NCBI GenBank assembly: GCA_030715195.1
Contig: JAUYVI010000001.1
Span: forward strand, 310,001-374,000
Direction: 5' to 3'
DNA length: 64,000 nt
Source of the DNA: Dongia sedimenti
GTDB lineage: Bacteria; Pseudomonadota; Alphaproteobacteria; Dongiales; Dongiaceae
Shown here: in pieces, positions 38,813 to 47,862 of the stretch
Numbering within the stretch: the first letter of the stretch is position 1
How the letters are laid out: every line of letters begins with the position of its first letter
Translations under genes and position numbers: made by a program
Notes under the pieces: generated by a model
Seen by the model: the letters and a program-made list of their open reading frames with translations, nothing else
Databases searched by the model: none
Told to the model about the DNA's origin: nothing

Positions 38813-38856
38813 CCCTCCGCCTGCCAACGCACAGAACTGACCTATCGGATCCGGCT

Positions 38857-39636
38857 CTAGCGGAGTGCCTTCGAGCAGCGCGCGAGGATGTCGAGATAGC
38901 CTTCCGCCTCCCAGGCCGAGCGACCGATGAACAGGCCGTCGATATGCGGGCAGGCGATCAGCTCGGCGCAATTGCCGGGATTGACCGAGCCGCCATAGAG
39001 GCAGGGAACACGGCGCCCGAGGATTGATTCCGCAACTTTGAGAATCTCGGCTTGGCGGGCATCGGCATAGTCCGCTGTCGCGGGAATGCCCTTCTCGCCG
39101 ATCGCCCAGACCGGTTCGTAGGCGAGCAGGATCGTGGCACTGCGCTGCTCGGCCGAGAGCTTGCCGAGCGCGCCCTTGACTTCGCGCGCCAGCACCGCGT
39201 CCGCGCGGCCGCTTTCGCGATCGGCCAAGGTCTCGCCGATGCAGATCAGCGGGATCAAGCCGTGCCGAACCGCCGCCTCGACCTTGAGGCCGACGGTCTC
39301 GTCGGTTTCGCCGAAGTGTTCGCGGCGCTCGGAATGCCCGAGCTCGACCAGATCGAGATTGCAGTCCTTCAGCATCAGCGGCGAGATCTCGCCGGTCCAG
39401 GCGCCTTGATCCGCCCAGTGCATGTTCTGGGCGCCGACCTTGATCGAGGTCGCGGCCAGGATTTCCTTCACCTGTCGCACGGCGGTGAAAGGCGGGATGA
39501 CGAAGCGTTGAATGCGCGGGTCGCGCGGCGTCTCGGCGCGTGCCACGGCGGTCGCGAAAGTCTTCGCCTCGGCGAGCGTCTTGTGCATCTTCCAGCTGGT
39601 GCCGATCCAGACCGCCGGACCGTTCGAGGCGCTCAT
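38857..39636 (-). CDS. Triosephosphate isomerase homologue, LerI/EryH (TpiA2) type
   Basis: A 259-residue TIM-barrel isomerase. Lys16 (GTSWKMH), His101 (LGHSERREHFG) and Glu174 (YEPVWAIG) are the catalytic residues. The Asn before the active-site Lys in ordinary TpiA (GNWKMN) is Ser14 here. GTSWKMxKT is the form I associate with the erythrulose-1-phosphate isomerases of polyol pathways (LerI, also called EryH or TpiA2 in Brucella). It is preceded with an ATGA overlap by an EryC-like epimerase gene, which supports a tetrulose phosphate role and argues against glycolytic TpiA. No erythritol kinase or dehydrogenase is in the window. Confidence 0.88.
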   Translation of the reverse strand: MSASNGPAVWIGTSWKMHKTLAEAKTFATAVARAETPRDPRIQRFVIPPFTAVRQVKEILAATSIKVGAQNMHWADQGAWTGEISPLMLKDCNLDLVELGHSERREHFGETDETVGLKVEAAVRHGLIPLICIGETLADRESGRADAVLAREVKGALGKLSAEQRSATILLAYEPVWAIGEKGIPATADYADARQAEILKVAESILGRRVPCLYGGSVNPGNCAELIACPHIDGLFIGRSAWEAEGYLDILARCSKALR

Positions 39637-40586
39637 TCCGCGGCCCCGCGGGCTTCGATCAAGAGGTCCCTGGCGCCGCTGTCGATATGCGGAGCCCAGA
39701 ACGCGACCGACTCAGCGATCTGCTCGACCACTTGCCGGTCGGTCGGCTCGCGCTCCTTGAAGGAGAGTTCCAGGCAGATCTCGTTATCGATGCCACCGCC
39801 CTGGCGGAAGGCAGCGAGCAGCGGCTCGGGCTGGATCCGGCCCTTGGCGTTGTATTCGGCGATGAAGGGGCGGTGCCCGCTCTTGTCCATCATCGACTGC
39901 TTGATGTGGATGATCGGTGAGAAGCGCGGCACGGCGCGGGCCCAGGCATAGGGGTCGTAATCGTCGGGGTTCGGGCTGGTGACGTCGCCGTGGTCGATAT
40001 CAGCCATGACCCACATCGGGATCGCCATGCGCGCGGCGGTGAGGCGGGCCTGCAGCTTGTGGAAGGATTCGAGGGTCTCGCCAAACTCGCGGCCGATCGA
40101 CATCGATTCCCAGAACAAATATTTGATGCCGGCGGCCTTCGCATGCTCGGCCACTTCCGACCAACAATCGATCGCGATCTGGATCATCTCCTCGCGCCGC
40201 TTCGGGTCGTTGTAATCGCGATGGGTCAGGATCGCGAATTGCGTGCCGATCGCCGTGCCGCCGAGATCGGCCGTGATGTCGGCCTGGGTCTTGAACCAGT
40301 CGATGTAATAGCGGCGGACCCCGGCATCGGGATGGCCGAAATGATTGAGCCGGCCATAGGGACCGGTCATGCCCGAGGTGACGCGCACCCCGGTGCGGCG
40401 CAGGGCGGCGTTCATCCGCTGGGTGAGGGATCGGATCAGCGGCGCCGGCCAGGACGGGTTGATGAATTCATGGGTGAGCTGCAGGTCGCGGATGCGGATC
40501 TTCGTCGCGACGGTCTCGATCAGGTCCTCAGGTTCCGCGAAGCGGTTGACCAGCGGATTTGTGTTGAGCGAGAGGGTAAAAGCCAT
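39633..40586 (-). CDS. Sugar phosphate isomerase/epimerase, EryC-like
   Basis: A 317-residue AP-endonuclease-2-fold (xylose-isomerase-like TIM barrel) protein. Conserved acidic and His metal-site candidates are in WESMSIGREFGE, DIDHGDV, HIKQSMMD and CLELSF. Coupling with a LerI/TpiA2-type gene matches the Brucella pair EryC (tetrulose-4-phosphate racemase) and TpiA2. The ATG at 40586 follows GAGGTC; the longer frame runs into the transporter gene. It is probably the first gene of a two-gene unit. The assignment to EryC rests on context and general sequence style; other hexulose or tetrulose epimerases are possible. Confidence 0.82.
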   Translation of the reverse strand: MAFTLSLNTNPLVNRFAEPEDLIETVATKIRIRDLQLTHEFINPSWPAPLIRSLTQRMNAALRRTGVRVTSGMTGPYGRLNHFGHPDAGVRRYYIDWFKTQADITADLGGTAIGTQFAILTHRDYNDPKRREEMIQIAIDCWSEVAEHAKAAGIKYLFWESMSIGREFGETLESFHKLQARLTAARMAIPMWVMADIDHGDVTSPNPDDYDPYAWARAVPRFSPIIHIKQSMMDKSGHRPFIAEYNAKGRIQPEPLLAAFRQGGGIDNEICLELSFKEREPTDRQVVEQIAESVAFWAPHIDSGARDLLIEARGAAE

Positions 40587-40678
40587 GGCTGACCTCGGAC
40601 GGAAACATGCCGCCCACGTTTCGCACGGGCCGGCCAAGCGCGCAATACCGCTCTCTGCGCCTTGCACCGCCGGCCAGA

Positions 40679-41518
40679 TCAGATCTCCTTCATGACCTGG
40701 GCATAGGCCAGCAGGCCGAAGAGGGCCGTGCCGCCGACGATGTTGCCGAGCACCACAGGCAGGAAGAACTCCCCCAGCAGGAAGGGGAGGCCGATCTCGC
40801 CGCCCAGCAGAAGCATGAAGGCTTCCATACTGCCGGCGACGATATGCACGAAACCGCCGGCGGCAATCAGGAATGTAATGACGACAATGACGTGGAATTG
40901 CGCATAGGTCGCGCCCGGCATCAGCCAGACCATCGCCGCCATCAGGAAGCCGGCCGAGATGGCGTGAAAGAAGGTTGCCGCCCAACCGTGTCGGGTGATC
41001 TCGCGGCTGATATCCATCATGCCTTCGCGAAGCTCGGGTGTGAGAACCGGCGTAAAGGTGCAGAAGGCGGCGGCGATCAAGGTACCGAAGAGATTGGCGA
41101 GCAGCACGATTCCCCACAGCCGCGCGAGCTGCGCCAGCTTGCCGCGCGTGAATTCCGCCATCACGGGCAGAACCGCCGTCAACGTATTTTCGGTGAAGAG
41201 CTGCTGGCGCGACAGCACGACCATCAGGAAGCCGACCGTATAGCCGAGGCTGACGGCCAAGTGCCGCCAGGCGGCTTCTGGAAGATGCGTCAGCAGGATA
41301 CTCTGGGCGAGCAGCGAGAAGCTGATCGACATGCCGGCGGCGATCCCGGACCACCAGAGCGAGATCGCTGGCCGCGCCATCTCTTCGTCGCCCATGCGCC
41401 GCACGATCTCGTAGATGATCGGCGTGGCCGGGCTCGATTGGTGCTCGATCGCGTCAATCTCCCGGTCTTCGGCCTCACGACGCTTGGCCGGCGTGCGCGC
41501 GGGGCGGCTACGAGGCAT
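40679..41518 (-). CDS. Formate/nitrite transporter family protein
   Basis: A 279-residue FNT-family channel with six predicted membrane spans, starting at about residue 55 after a charged cytoplasmic N-terminus. The family is a pentameric channel for formate, nitrite or hydrosulfide. This is the divergent YfdC-like branch, with a long polar N-terminal region and the LSRQQLFTENTLTAVLP segment. I used ATG 41518, overlapping the stop of the EEP-family gene by 11 bases; the frame extends a little further upstream. It is the last gene of a unit with the EEP hydrolase and the phospholipase D fusion. Confidence 0.87.
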   Translation of the reverse strand: MPRSRPARTPAKRREAEDREIDAIEHQSSPATPIIYEIVRRMGDEEMARPAISLWWSGIAAGMSISFSLLAQSILLTHLPEAAWRHLAVSLGYTVGFLMVVLSRQQLFTENTLTAVLPVMAEFTRGKLAQLARLWGIVLLANLFGTLIAAAFCTFTPVLTPELREGMMDISREITRHGWAATFFHAISAGFLMAAMVWLMPGATYAQFHVIVVITFLIAAGGFVHIVAGSMEAFMLLLGGEIGLPFLLGEFFLPVVLGNIVGGTALFGLLAYAQVMKEI

Positions 41519-42272
41519 GCAGAGAAGCCAACTCGGCGGGGCCATGGCGCCCGGCGGTCAGCGCTTCCAGGGCAAGGTCGGCGATCACCGGGAGGTGATC
41601 CGAAGCACGGGCCGCTTCGGAATCGGTCCAGCATTGGTTGAGCGCTCCGGCCGGACGGCAGAAAATGCGGTCCAGCTTGAAGATCGGACGCCGCGCTGGA
41701 AAGGTGCGCAGGAAGCTCCAGGCCGGCAGCACGTCGTCGAGCGCGCGCCGCACCTCGCCATGCCAGTCGTTGAAGTCGCCGAGCATCACCAGGCCTTCGG
41801 CCGGGTCGGCGGCGCGCGCCAAGGCGACCAGCCTTCCGATCTGCCGCTTTCTTTCTCCCATGCCAAGGCCGAGATGGGTGGCGATCACCCGGAACGAGCC
41901 GCGCGGCGTGCCGATCGTCGCCTCGATCGCGCAGCGCGGCTCGCGCCGGCCGATGCTGACATCGTGCAGTGCGATCTGCTCCAGGGGCCAGCGGCTGATC
42001 AGCACATGACCGTAATGGCCGTCTTCCGCGACGATGGTGCGCGCCTCGGCGGCATGGCTGCCCAAGGCCAGCTTCAAGGCCGCCAACGGCAGGTTGGTCG
42101 GGTCGCGTCCCCGGGAATCGACCTCCTGGAGTGCGACGATGTCGGGTTCGTGACGGCGTGCGAGATCGATAATGCGGCCGAGATCGTAACGCCGATCGGT
42201 GCCGATCCCCTTGTGGATGTTCCAGGTGAGGACCCGGGCCGATGTGGGCAGCGCCTCGACCGGCACGTTCAT
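41508..42272 (-). CDS. Endonuclease/exonuclease/phosphatase family protein
   Basis: A 254-residue EEP-fold hydrolase. Metal and catalytic motifs are visible: LTWNIHKG (Asn), ALQEVD (Glu), THLGLG (His), LGDFNDW (Asp, Asn) and the terminal SDHLPV (Asp, His). No signal peptide is seen. The family covers DNA repair nucleases, phosphodiesterases and sphingomyelinase-like enzymes. Genes of this kind are common next to phospholipase D genes, as here, where its start overlaps the end of the PLD-VTT gene by four bases. A role in phosphodiester or lipid turnover is possible; the substrate is not known. Confidence 0.88.
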   Translation of the reverse strand: MNVPVEALPTSARVLTWNIHKGIGTDRRYDLGRIIDLARRHEPDIVALQEVDSRGRDPTNLPLAALKLALGSHAAEARTIVAEDGHYGHVLISRWPLEQIALHDVSIGRREPRCAIEATIGTPRGSFRVIATHLGLGMGERKRQIGRLVALARAADPAEGLVMLGDFNDWHGEVRRALDDVLPAWSFLRTFPARRPIFKLDRIFCRPAGALNQCWTDSEAARASDHLPVIADLALEALTAGRHGPAELASLHAS

Positions 42273-44524
42273 CCGAACAGCCGCCGTAGCCGGCTGGTGA
42301 TCATCTGCAGTCCGAGCGAGAGCAGGATCGTCGCAATCAGCAAGCCGACCAGCATAGCGATGCCGCCGAGGGTCGGGTGCGCTATGATGTCGACGATGGT
42401 GCCGCCGAGCAGCGACATCACCAGGATGCCCGGTGCGAGGCCGAGCAGCGTGCCGACGAAATAGTCAATGGGCGGAATGTGCAGCGCGCCGGCCGCGAGG
42501 TTGACCAGCGAATAAGGTGCCGCCGGAATGAGGCGGATCGTCGTCACCGTGATGATGCCGCGGCCTTTGAGGCTCTGCTTGATGCGATTGACGCCGGGTC
42601 CGAAGTAGTGACGCAGCCGGCGCTGGCCGAGCCACCAGCCGAGCGAATAGGTCGCGAGCGCACTCGCCATCGCGCCGAGCCCGGCATAGAGCATGCCGGG
42701 CCAGACGCCGAAGACGGCGGTGGTGCCGGCGATCAGCACGACCAGCGGGAAGGCGAAAAAGCCGGTGATCACGAAAACCGCAATCACCGCCAGCACTTCC
42801 CAGGGTCCGCGGATCCCCGTCAACAGGCTTTCCCATTGCTTCACATCGGCGATGCCGTTCAGCGGCGTCAGGGTCCAGACAGCCGCGAGCCCCGTCAGCA
42901 CCAAGGCGATCACAACCAGCCAGAACAGCGGACCCTTGCGAAACTGCTTCTTCTTCGGATCGGACGTGAAGGCGGACAGGCTGGCGAGCGACAACGGGTC
43001 GATCGGCCTTTCCGGATCGGCCAGCGCGCCCAGCGTTTCGGACAACGCCTCGCCGGACCCGTCATCGTTGATCGGCTCGAGCCGCCGCGAGGTTCCGACG
43101 TTCACCTTGTCGATGGCGGCGCGCAGTGAATCGGTCGCCGCGATGGCCGCTGCGATCTCTGCGGCCTCGGTACCGCAATGCTCCGCGAGCAGCCGGTCGC
43201 GGATTCCGAAGATCGCGGCCCGCGTGGCGTCGTCCTCGCCGACAATCGTCACGTCGAACTCGGTGTCGGTGCCCATGGAGCGGCGGCAGAGATTGGCCGA
43301 ACCGATGCGGAGATACCGGTCGTCGATGATCATCAGCTTGGCATGGACCTTGATCTGTTCCGCCTCATCCACGGCCTCGTTGCGGGGGGAAAGCAAGCGG
43401 ACACGATCGCCGACCCCGTTCTCGTGCTGGCGCTGCATGAAGCTCCGACGCCCGGCGATCATTGCGGCGTCCTCGACCCAGCTTGGATAAGTGAGGCTGC
43501 AGATGATCACCGCCTCCAGCGCCGGTTTGGCCTTCAGCGTCTCGATCAAGGTCGCGGCGATCAGCTCCGAGGTGAGGTACTGGTTCTCGATGTAGATCGT
43601 GTGTTCGGCCTCGCGGATCATGCGGACGAAGAGGCGCTCGATTTCCGTGATCGCCGGGGCGTCGGCGAAGGCCGGCTCGGTGCGGGCGAGCGCCACGTCC
43701 ACCGTGCCGAAATCCGCCGCCACCGCATCGGGCCAGAGCTGCGCCGGCCGGTTTTCGACGGCGGCGATGTTCTCGTAAGCGGTGCGCGCCCAGCGCGATC
43801 GCACATATTCCGAGATCGATTGCGCCACCGGCCCCTCCATCATGACCTGGATGTCATGCACCGGCGCGTAGGGGGAGCCATCGAGCATGCAGCGTCGCTC
43901 GTCGCCCGCGGTATGGGCGCAATCGTCCCAGCGCGCCAGTGTCAGGTCCATGCCGCCGCAGAAGGCGAGCGCATCGTCGATCACGATCAGCTTCTGGTGA
44001 TGCGCGGCGCCGATCGGGATGGAGTCGTCGAGGCATAGATCAAGCCGTCGCGGTGTTTTCCAGCGCAAGGCCACCGCCATGGCTGCAATCGAATCACGGC
44101 TGGCGGCATAAAGGAGAGAGAAATCCCAGAGCAGGATGCGGATCCAGAGATTGGGCTTCCGCCTCACCAGTTCGCCTAGGAAATCACCCAGGCGCAGGGG
44201 ATATCCATCCTCGGCTGCTTCGTCGCCGGCGGCGCCAAGTTGCGGAAGACGGGCGACGTCTTCCGCGCAACCTGGAAAGGGCATGCGCCGATCGAGGTCC
44301 CAACCGACAATATGGATGCAGCGCTCGGCCTTCAACATCGCGGCGCGCAACGCGAAGAAGTAGGACTCGGCGTCGATCAGGACAGCGGCGCGATCCGCCT
44401 TGGCCAGGCGCCAGCAATCACGGCCGGCCTGAAGGTCCTCCGCGATCCAGAAGTTCGGCGGGGATTCCGCGCGCTCAGCTGGACTTGGGTTCGAATTTGA
44501 TGGCTTCTCGCTGCGCGCTCGCAC
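42269..44524 (-). CDS. Phospholipase D family protein fused to a VTT (SNARE-associated/DedA-like) membrane domain
   Basis: A 751-residue two-part protein. Residues about 50-470 form a phospholipase D module with two HxKxxxxD motifs: HHQKLIVIDD (about 175) and VHAKLMIIDD (about 393). A membrane span at about 535-555 and a VTT/DedA-like domain at about 570-740 follow. The GTG at 44524 is the most likely start; the open frame continues upstream into the ThuA gene without family resemblance. The phospholipase part could act on or transfer phosphatidyl groups and the VTT part resembles lipid scramblases. It leads the unit with the EEP hydrolase and FNT channel. Confidence 0.88.
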   Translation of the reverse strand: MRARSEKPSNSNPSPAERAESPPNFWIAEDLQAGRDCWRLAKADRAAVLIDAESYFFALRAAMLKAERCIHIVGWDLDRRMPFPGCAEDVARLPQLGAAGDEAAEDGYPLRLGDFLGELVRRKPNLWIRILLWDFSLLYAASRDSIAAMAVALRWKTPRRLDLCLDDSIPIGAAHHQKLIVIDDALAFCGGMDLTLARWDDCAHTAGDERRCMLDGSPYAPVHDIQVMMEGPVAQSISEYVRSRWARTAYENIAAVENRPAQLWPDAVAADFGTVDVALARTEPAFADAPAITEIERLFVRMIREAEHTIYIENQYLTSELIAATLIETLKAKPALEAVIICSLTYPSWVEDAAMIAGRRSFMQRQHENGVGDRVRLLSPRNEAVDEAEQIKVHAKLMIIDDRYLRIGSANLCRRSMGTDTEFDVTIVGEDDATRAAIFGIRDRLLAEHCGTEAAEIAAAIAATDSLRAAIDKVNVGTSRRLEPINDDGSGEALSETLGALADPERPIDPLSLASLSAFTSDPKKKQFRKGPLFWLVVIALVLTGLAAVWTLTPLNGIADVKQWESLLTGIRGPWEVLAVIAVFVITGFFAFPLVVLIAGTTAVFGVWPGMLYAGLGAMASALATYSLGWWLGQRRLRHYFGPGVNRIKQSLKGRGIITVTTIRLIPAAPYSLVNLAAGALHIPPIDYFVGTLLGLAPGILVMSLLGGTIVDIIAHPTLGGIAMLVGLLIATILLSLGLQMITSRLRRLFG

Positions 44525-44631
44525 TTTCGGCCCCGATACGATTTTGCCTGCCCGGTAATAACCGGCAGAGGGGGGAAAAGTGCCCTGTAGCGGAACCGAC
44601 GGTTCGCCGGTTCGATTCGGAGATTCCGATT

Positions 44632-45294
44632 TCAGTTCGCTGCTTCGTTTTCCCTCCGCGCGGCCCAAAGCGCGCCGCGGTGGAACAGGGTGCGCATCTC
44701 CGGCACCTCGAACTCCTTGGCGACGTGGCCGAGCGAGGAATAGAAGACCCGGCCCTTGCCGTGGCGGCGCTTCCATGCGACCGGCATGACCACGCCCTCG
44801 ACCCAGGGCAGGATCTCGCCGGAGAAGGTCGTGGTGGCGAGCACCTCGTTCGAGGGATCGACATGCATGTAGTATTGTTCGGAGCGATAGGGGAAGCTTT
44901 TCAGCCCCGCGCAGATCGGATCCTCGGGCTTCACAATGTCGACGCGGTAGTCGATGACGTTGCCGGGATGGGCGACCCATTGGCCGCCGCACATGAACTG
45001 GTATTCGACGGATTCGCGGAAGGCGTCGCCCATGCCGCCATGCCAGCCGGCCAGGCCGACGCCGCTCTCGACCGCCTTGGAGAGATTCTGCACCTCTTCC
45101 TTCTCGATCTTCGACATGGTGATGATCGGCACGATCAGGCTCAGGTCCCGGATCGAGGGGTCGGCGAAGGCTTCGGTCGTGTTCTCGACATAGACCTTGA
45201 ACCCGTCGCCCTCGAGCATCTCCGACACGATCCTGGCACATTGTTCCGGCTCGTGGCCGCTCCAGCCGCCCCAGACGATCAGTGCTTCCCGCAT
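44632..45294 (-). CDS. ThuA domain-containing protein
   Basis: A 220-residue protein of the ThuA (trehalose utilization) family, a glutamine-amidotransferase-like fold. It has the opening [15 protein letters not shown] and the [10 protein letters not shown] and [15 protein letters not shown] segments. ThuA proteins act with a ThuB-like Gfo/Idh dehydrogenase in turning over trehalose or related disaccharides. A Gfo/Idh gene precedes it by 22 bases, so the two are probably a ThuA-ThuB-like pair. It has a strong GGAGG ribosome-binding site. It is downstream of a ROK regulator and divergent from a sugar-type importer. Confidence 0.88.
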   Translation of the reverse strand: MREALIVWGGWSGHEPEQCARIVSEMLEGDGFKVYVENTTEAFADPSIRDLSLIVPIITMSKIEKEEVQNLSKAVESGVGLAGWHGGMGDAFRESVEYQFMCGGQWVAHPGNVIDYRVDIVKPEDPICAGLKSFPYRSEQYYMHVDPSNEVLATTTFSGEILPWVEGVVMPVAWKRRHGKGRVFYSSLGHVAKEFEVPEMRTLFHRGALWAARRENEAAN

Positions 45295-45316
45295 TCCTCC
45301 CTCCGTCTTTGTTAGT

Positions 45317-46417
45317 TCAGGCCGCCAGCTTGCGCCGGACCAGGCTTTCTCCCAGCGGCGCCGGCCGCGCGGGTCGTGTCGAGATCGCGATCGCCTTGCC
45401 GCTGCTGGCGGAGCGATCGAAGGCCTCCATCACCTCCAGCACATGCAGCGCCAATGCGCCGCTGGCGCGATGCGGCCGCTTGCTGCGGATCGCATGAGCC
45501 ATATCCGCCAGGCCGATCGAACGGTAATTGCCGTCGGCATAGGGCATGTCGGTCTTGAGCGGCACCCATTTGTCCTTCTCGGCGGCGAACGCGATCTCGC
45601 CGCCGAAGCGGTTCGGGTCCGGCACGATCAGCGTGCCCTTGGAGCCATAGATCTCGATCGGCAGGTGGCGATGCGCCGGAACGTCGAAGCTCATCGACAT
45701 CTGCACCAGCGCCCCGGAGACGAACTCCAACGTGCCGGCCGCATGGGTCGGAACCTCGACCGGGATGGATTGGCCGGCCCGCGGCTGCGAGGTGATGGTG
45801 CGCGTCTGCTTCGGCATCGACGTCATGGCCGCGACCCGCGCGACCGGTCCCAACAGGTTCACGAGATCGGTGACGTAGTAGGGCGCCATGTCCAGCACCG
45901 GGCCGCCGCCGGCCTGGTAGTAGAAGTCCGGCGCCGGATGCCAGCGCTCATGGCCGGGGCACATGAAATAGGCCGTGCCGCCGACTGGCGTGCCGATCTT
46001 TCCTGAATCGATCAGCTTGCGGCAGGTCTGATGCGCGCCGCCGAGGAACGTGTCGGGCGCGGAGCCGACCCGCAGCTTCTTCTGCGCCGCGCGGTCGACC
46101 AGTTTCTTGCCGTCCTTGAAGACGACGCCCAGCGGCTTCTCGGAATAGACATGCTTGCCGGCATCGAGCGCCTGCAGGCCCACCGCGACATGGGCCTTCG
46201 GAATGGTGAGGTTGAGGATGATCTCGACCGTGGGATCGGCGAGCAGCGCCGCGATGCTCATCGCCTTGAGGCCGAACTCCTTGGCGCGCGCTTCGGCCGC
46301 CGCGGGATTCATGTCGGCGAGGCCGCGGATGTCCAGGATCGGAAAGCCCTTCGCCGCCGTCAGATAGGCGCCGGAAATCACGCCGCAGCCGATCACGCCG
46401 ATGCCGACCTTGTTCAT
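45317..46417 (-). CDS. Gfo/Idh/MocA family oxidoreductase (ThuB-like)
   Basis: A 366-residue NAD(P)-dependent oxidoreductase. The Rossmann motif is [13 protein letters not shown], the catalytic Lys is in [10 protein letters not shown] (about residue 94), and the C-terminal domain has [23 protein letters not shown] with the expected Asp and Tyr/His substrate residues. It lies between the ROK regulator (ATGA overlap) and the ThuA gene, as in trehalose-type catabolic operons. It probably oxidises a sugar at C3, as in the ThuAB system; the sugar is not defined. Confidence 0.9.
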   Translation of the reverse strand: MNKVGIGVIGCGVISGAYLTAAKGFPILDIRGLADMNPAAAEARAKEFGLKAMSIAALLADPTVEIILNLTIPKAHVAVGLQALDAGKHVYSEKPLGVVFKDGKKLVDRAAQKKLRVGSAPDTFLGGAHQTCRKLIDSGKIGTPVGGTAYFMCPGHERWHPAPDFYYQAGGGPVLDMAPYYVTDLVNLLGPVARVAAMTSMPKQTRTITSQPRAGQSIPVEVPTHAAGTLEFVSGALVQMSMSFDVPAHRHLPIEIYGSKGTLIVPDPNRFGGEIAFAAEKDKWVPLKTDMPYADGNYRSIGLADMAHAIRSKRPHRASGALALHVLEVMEAFDRSASSGKAIAISTRPARPAPLGESLVRRKLAA

Positions 46418-47643
46418 AAGTCCTCCGCATTCATGTCCAGGCGCGGCCTGGCCGGCCCGGTCGAGCTCCAGGGCGCGCCATAGAGCTGCTTCAGCGCGGC
46501 GGCCGCGGCGCCGCGCGCCCAGTCGGTGTCATCCGCCTGGACGTCCACCGCGATCTCGGACACGTCGCCCAGCCAGGCGGGCAGGGTGCGGTCGAGCGCA
46601 GTGCGGAGCGCCGTCATCAGCGGCTCGCCCAAAGCCAAGGTCGATCCGACCAGCACGACGCGCGGCGGCGCGAACAAGGTGATGAGATTGGCGATGGCGA
46701 GGCCGAGCACCTCGCCCGCGCGCCGCGCCGAGGCGGTCAGCGCATTGTCGCCGGTGGCGATCAGCGCCGCGGCGAGCGGAATCGCCCGGCCGAGCCGGAT
46801 CGCCTCGCGGAACCGCGCATCGCCGGCGACCGGCGCGAGGATCGCCGGTTCGTTCGCCTGGTCGGCGAGGCGCGCGACGGTCTTGCCGTTGGCCGACATG
46901 GCGAGATCGCCGAGATTGAAGCTGATGCCCTTGGCGCCGCGAAAGAACTCGCCGCCATGCATCACCCCCAGGCCCAGCGAATGCTCCGCCGTCACCACCA
47001 CGAAATCGTCGAGATCACGGCAGAGCCGGAACCAGTGCTCGCCGATGGTGATCGCGTTGGCATCGCTCTCGATCAGGGTTGCGAGGCCGAGGCGCTCGAA
47101 CAGCGCCTTGCTCAGCGGCACATTGGCTTCCGTGAGGATCGGGCTGTACCGGACGATGCCCGTGGCGTGCTCCACGACGCCGGGCAAGGCGACGCAGAGA
47201 CTTTCGACGTGATCGAGGGTGAGGCCGGCATCGGCGACGCAGCGCCGCACGCCGTCCTCGACCAGGTCGGCGATGACTTCCGCGGGTTGACGATCCACGC
47301 GGACCGGCTGGGTCAGGCCGGCCAGCACGTCGCCCTGGAAATTGGTGACCACATGCACGATGCGGGTCGGCGCGATCTTCACCCCCACCACCCGCGCCGC
47401 ATCGGGGTTGAGCTCCAGCAGGACTCGGGGACGTCCGCGCCCGGCATCCCGCACCGTGCCCATCTGCCTTGTGACCACCAGCCCGTCATCCAGCAGGGCG
47501 GCGGTGATCGCCGAGACCGTGGTCGGACTTAATTCGGTCCGTTCGCAGATCTCGACCCGGGCCAGCGGCCCATGCCGGCGGATCGCGTCCATCACGTGGA
47601 AGCGATTGATCGCGCGCATAAATTCCGGGTCGGCGGTCTTCAT
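46414..47643 (-). CDS. ROK-family transcriptional regulator lacking the zinc motif
   Basis: A 409-residue regulator. An N-terminal winged helix (residues about 10-65, with LSPTTVSAITAALLDDGLV as the recognition region) is followed by a ROK sugar-kinase-like domain (about 80-390). The sugar-binding DANA motif is present (ESDANAITIGEHW). The usual zinc-coordinating GExGH motif is replaced by SFNLGD, and the downstream CxCGxxGCxE cysteines are missing. It is therefore probably not a kinase and may not bind zinc. It is divergent from a sugar-binding protein gene and heads a ThuB-ThuA-like unit, so it likely controls both. Confidence 0.9.
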   Translation of the reverse strand: MKTADPEFMRAINRFHVMDAIRRHGPLARVEICERTELSPTTVSAITAALLDDGLVVTRQMGTVRDAGRGRPRVLLELNPDAARVVGVKIAPTRIVHVVTNFQGDVLAGLTQPVRVDRQPAEVIADLVEDGVRRCVADAGLTLDHVESLCVALPGVVEHATGIVRYSPILTEANVPLSKALFERLGLATLIESDANAITIGEHWFRLCRDLDDFVVVTAEHSLGLGVMHGGEFFRGAKGISFNLGDLAMSANGKTVARLADQANEPAILAPVAGDARFREAIRLGRAIPLAAALIATGDNALTASARRAGEVLGLAIANLITLFAPPRVVLVGSTLALGEPLMTALRTALDRTLPAWLGDVSEIAVDVQADDTDWARGAAAAALKQLYGAPWSSTGPARPRLDMNAEDL

Positions 47644-47862
47644 CGGGTGGGCGGTGTTTATTTCGGGTCAATGATTTATTCCCGCATGCAGGCCTCACCT
47701 GTCAATGGCGCATTTGCCCGAAAAGACGCATTGGACCAAGTGCTGGCTTGACAGGAGGCGGGTCGGGGCGAAGATTTAATCCGCGTCACAAAATATATCG
47801 GGACGGAACAAAGCGCCGGGCCAAACGCTCGGAAGTGTCAAAAAAAGTGGGAGGAAACCGCA
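47644..47862. other. Divergent intergenic region, ROK regulator / importer
   Basis: This 219-base gap holds the promoters for both directions. A consensus-like TTGACA is at 47748-47753 on the plus strand, but no good -10 element is at normal spacing. AT-rich stretches with TTTATTTCGGG and TTTATTCCCG lie near the regulator gene (about 47658-47685) and look like a direct repeat of a regulator half-site. A GGGAGGA ribosome-binding site precedes the binding-protein ATG. Confidence 0.35.

Noticed and set aside
38857-39636. Ordinary glycolytic triosephosphate isomerase
   Set aside because: The Asn before the catalytic Lys is Ser, and the coupled EryC-like gene points to a tetrulose phosphate role.
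44524-45241. N-terminal extension of the phospholipase D frame into the ThuA gene
   Set aside because: The extension is the ThuA gene in another frame; PLD-like sequence begins only after GTG 44524.
47748-47753. TTGACA as a definite promoter for the ROK-linked importer operon
   Set aside because: No -10 element lies at 16-19 bases; the nearest AT-rich match is too far.
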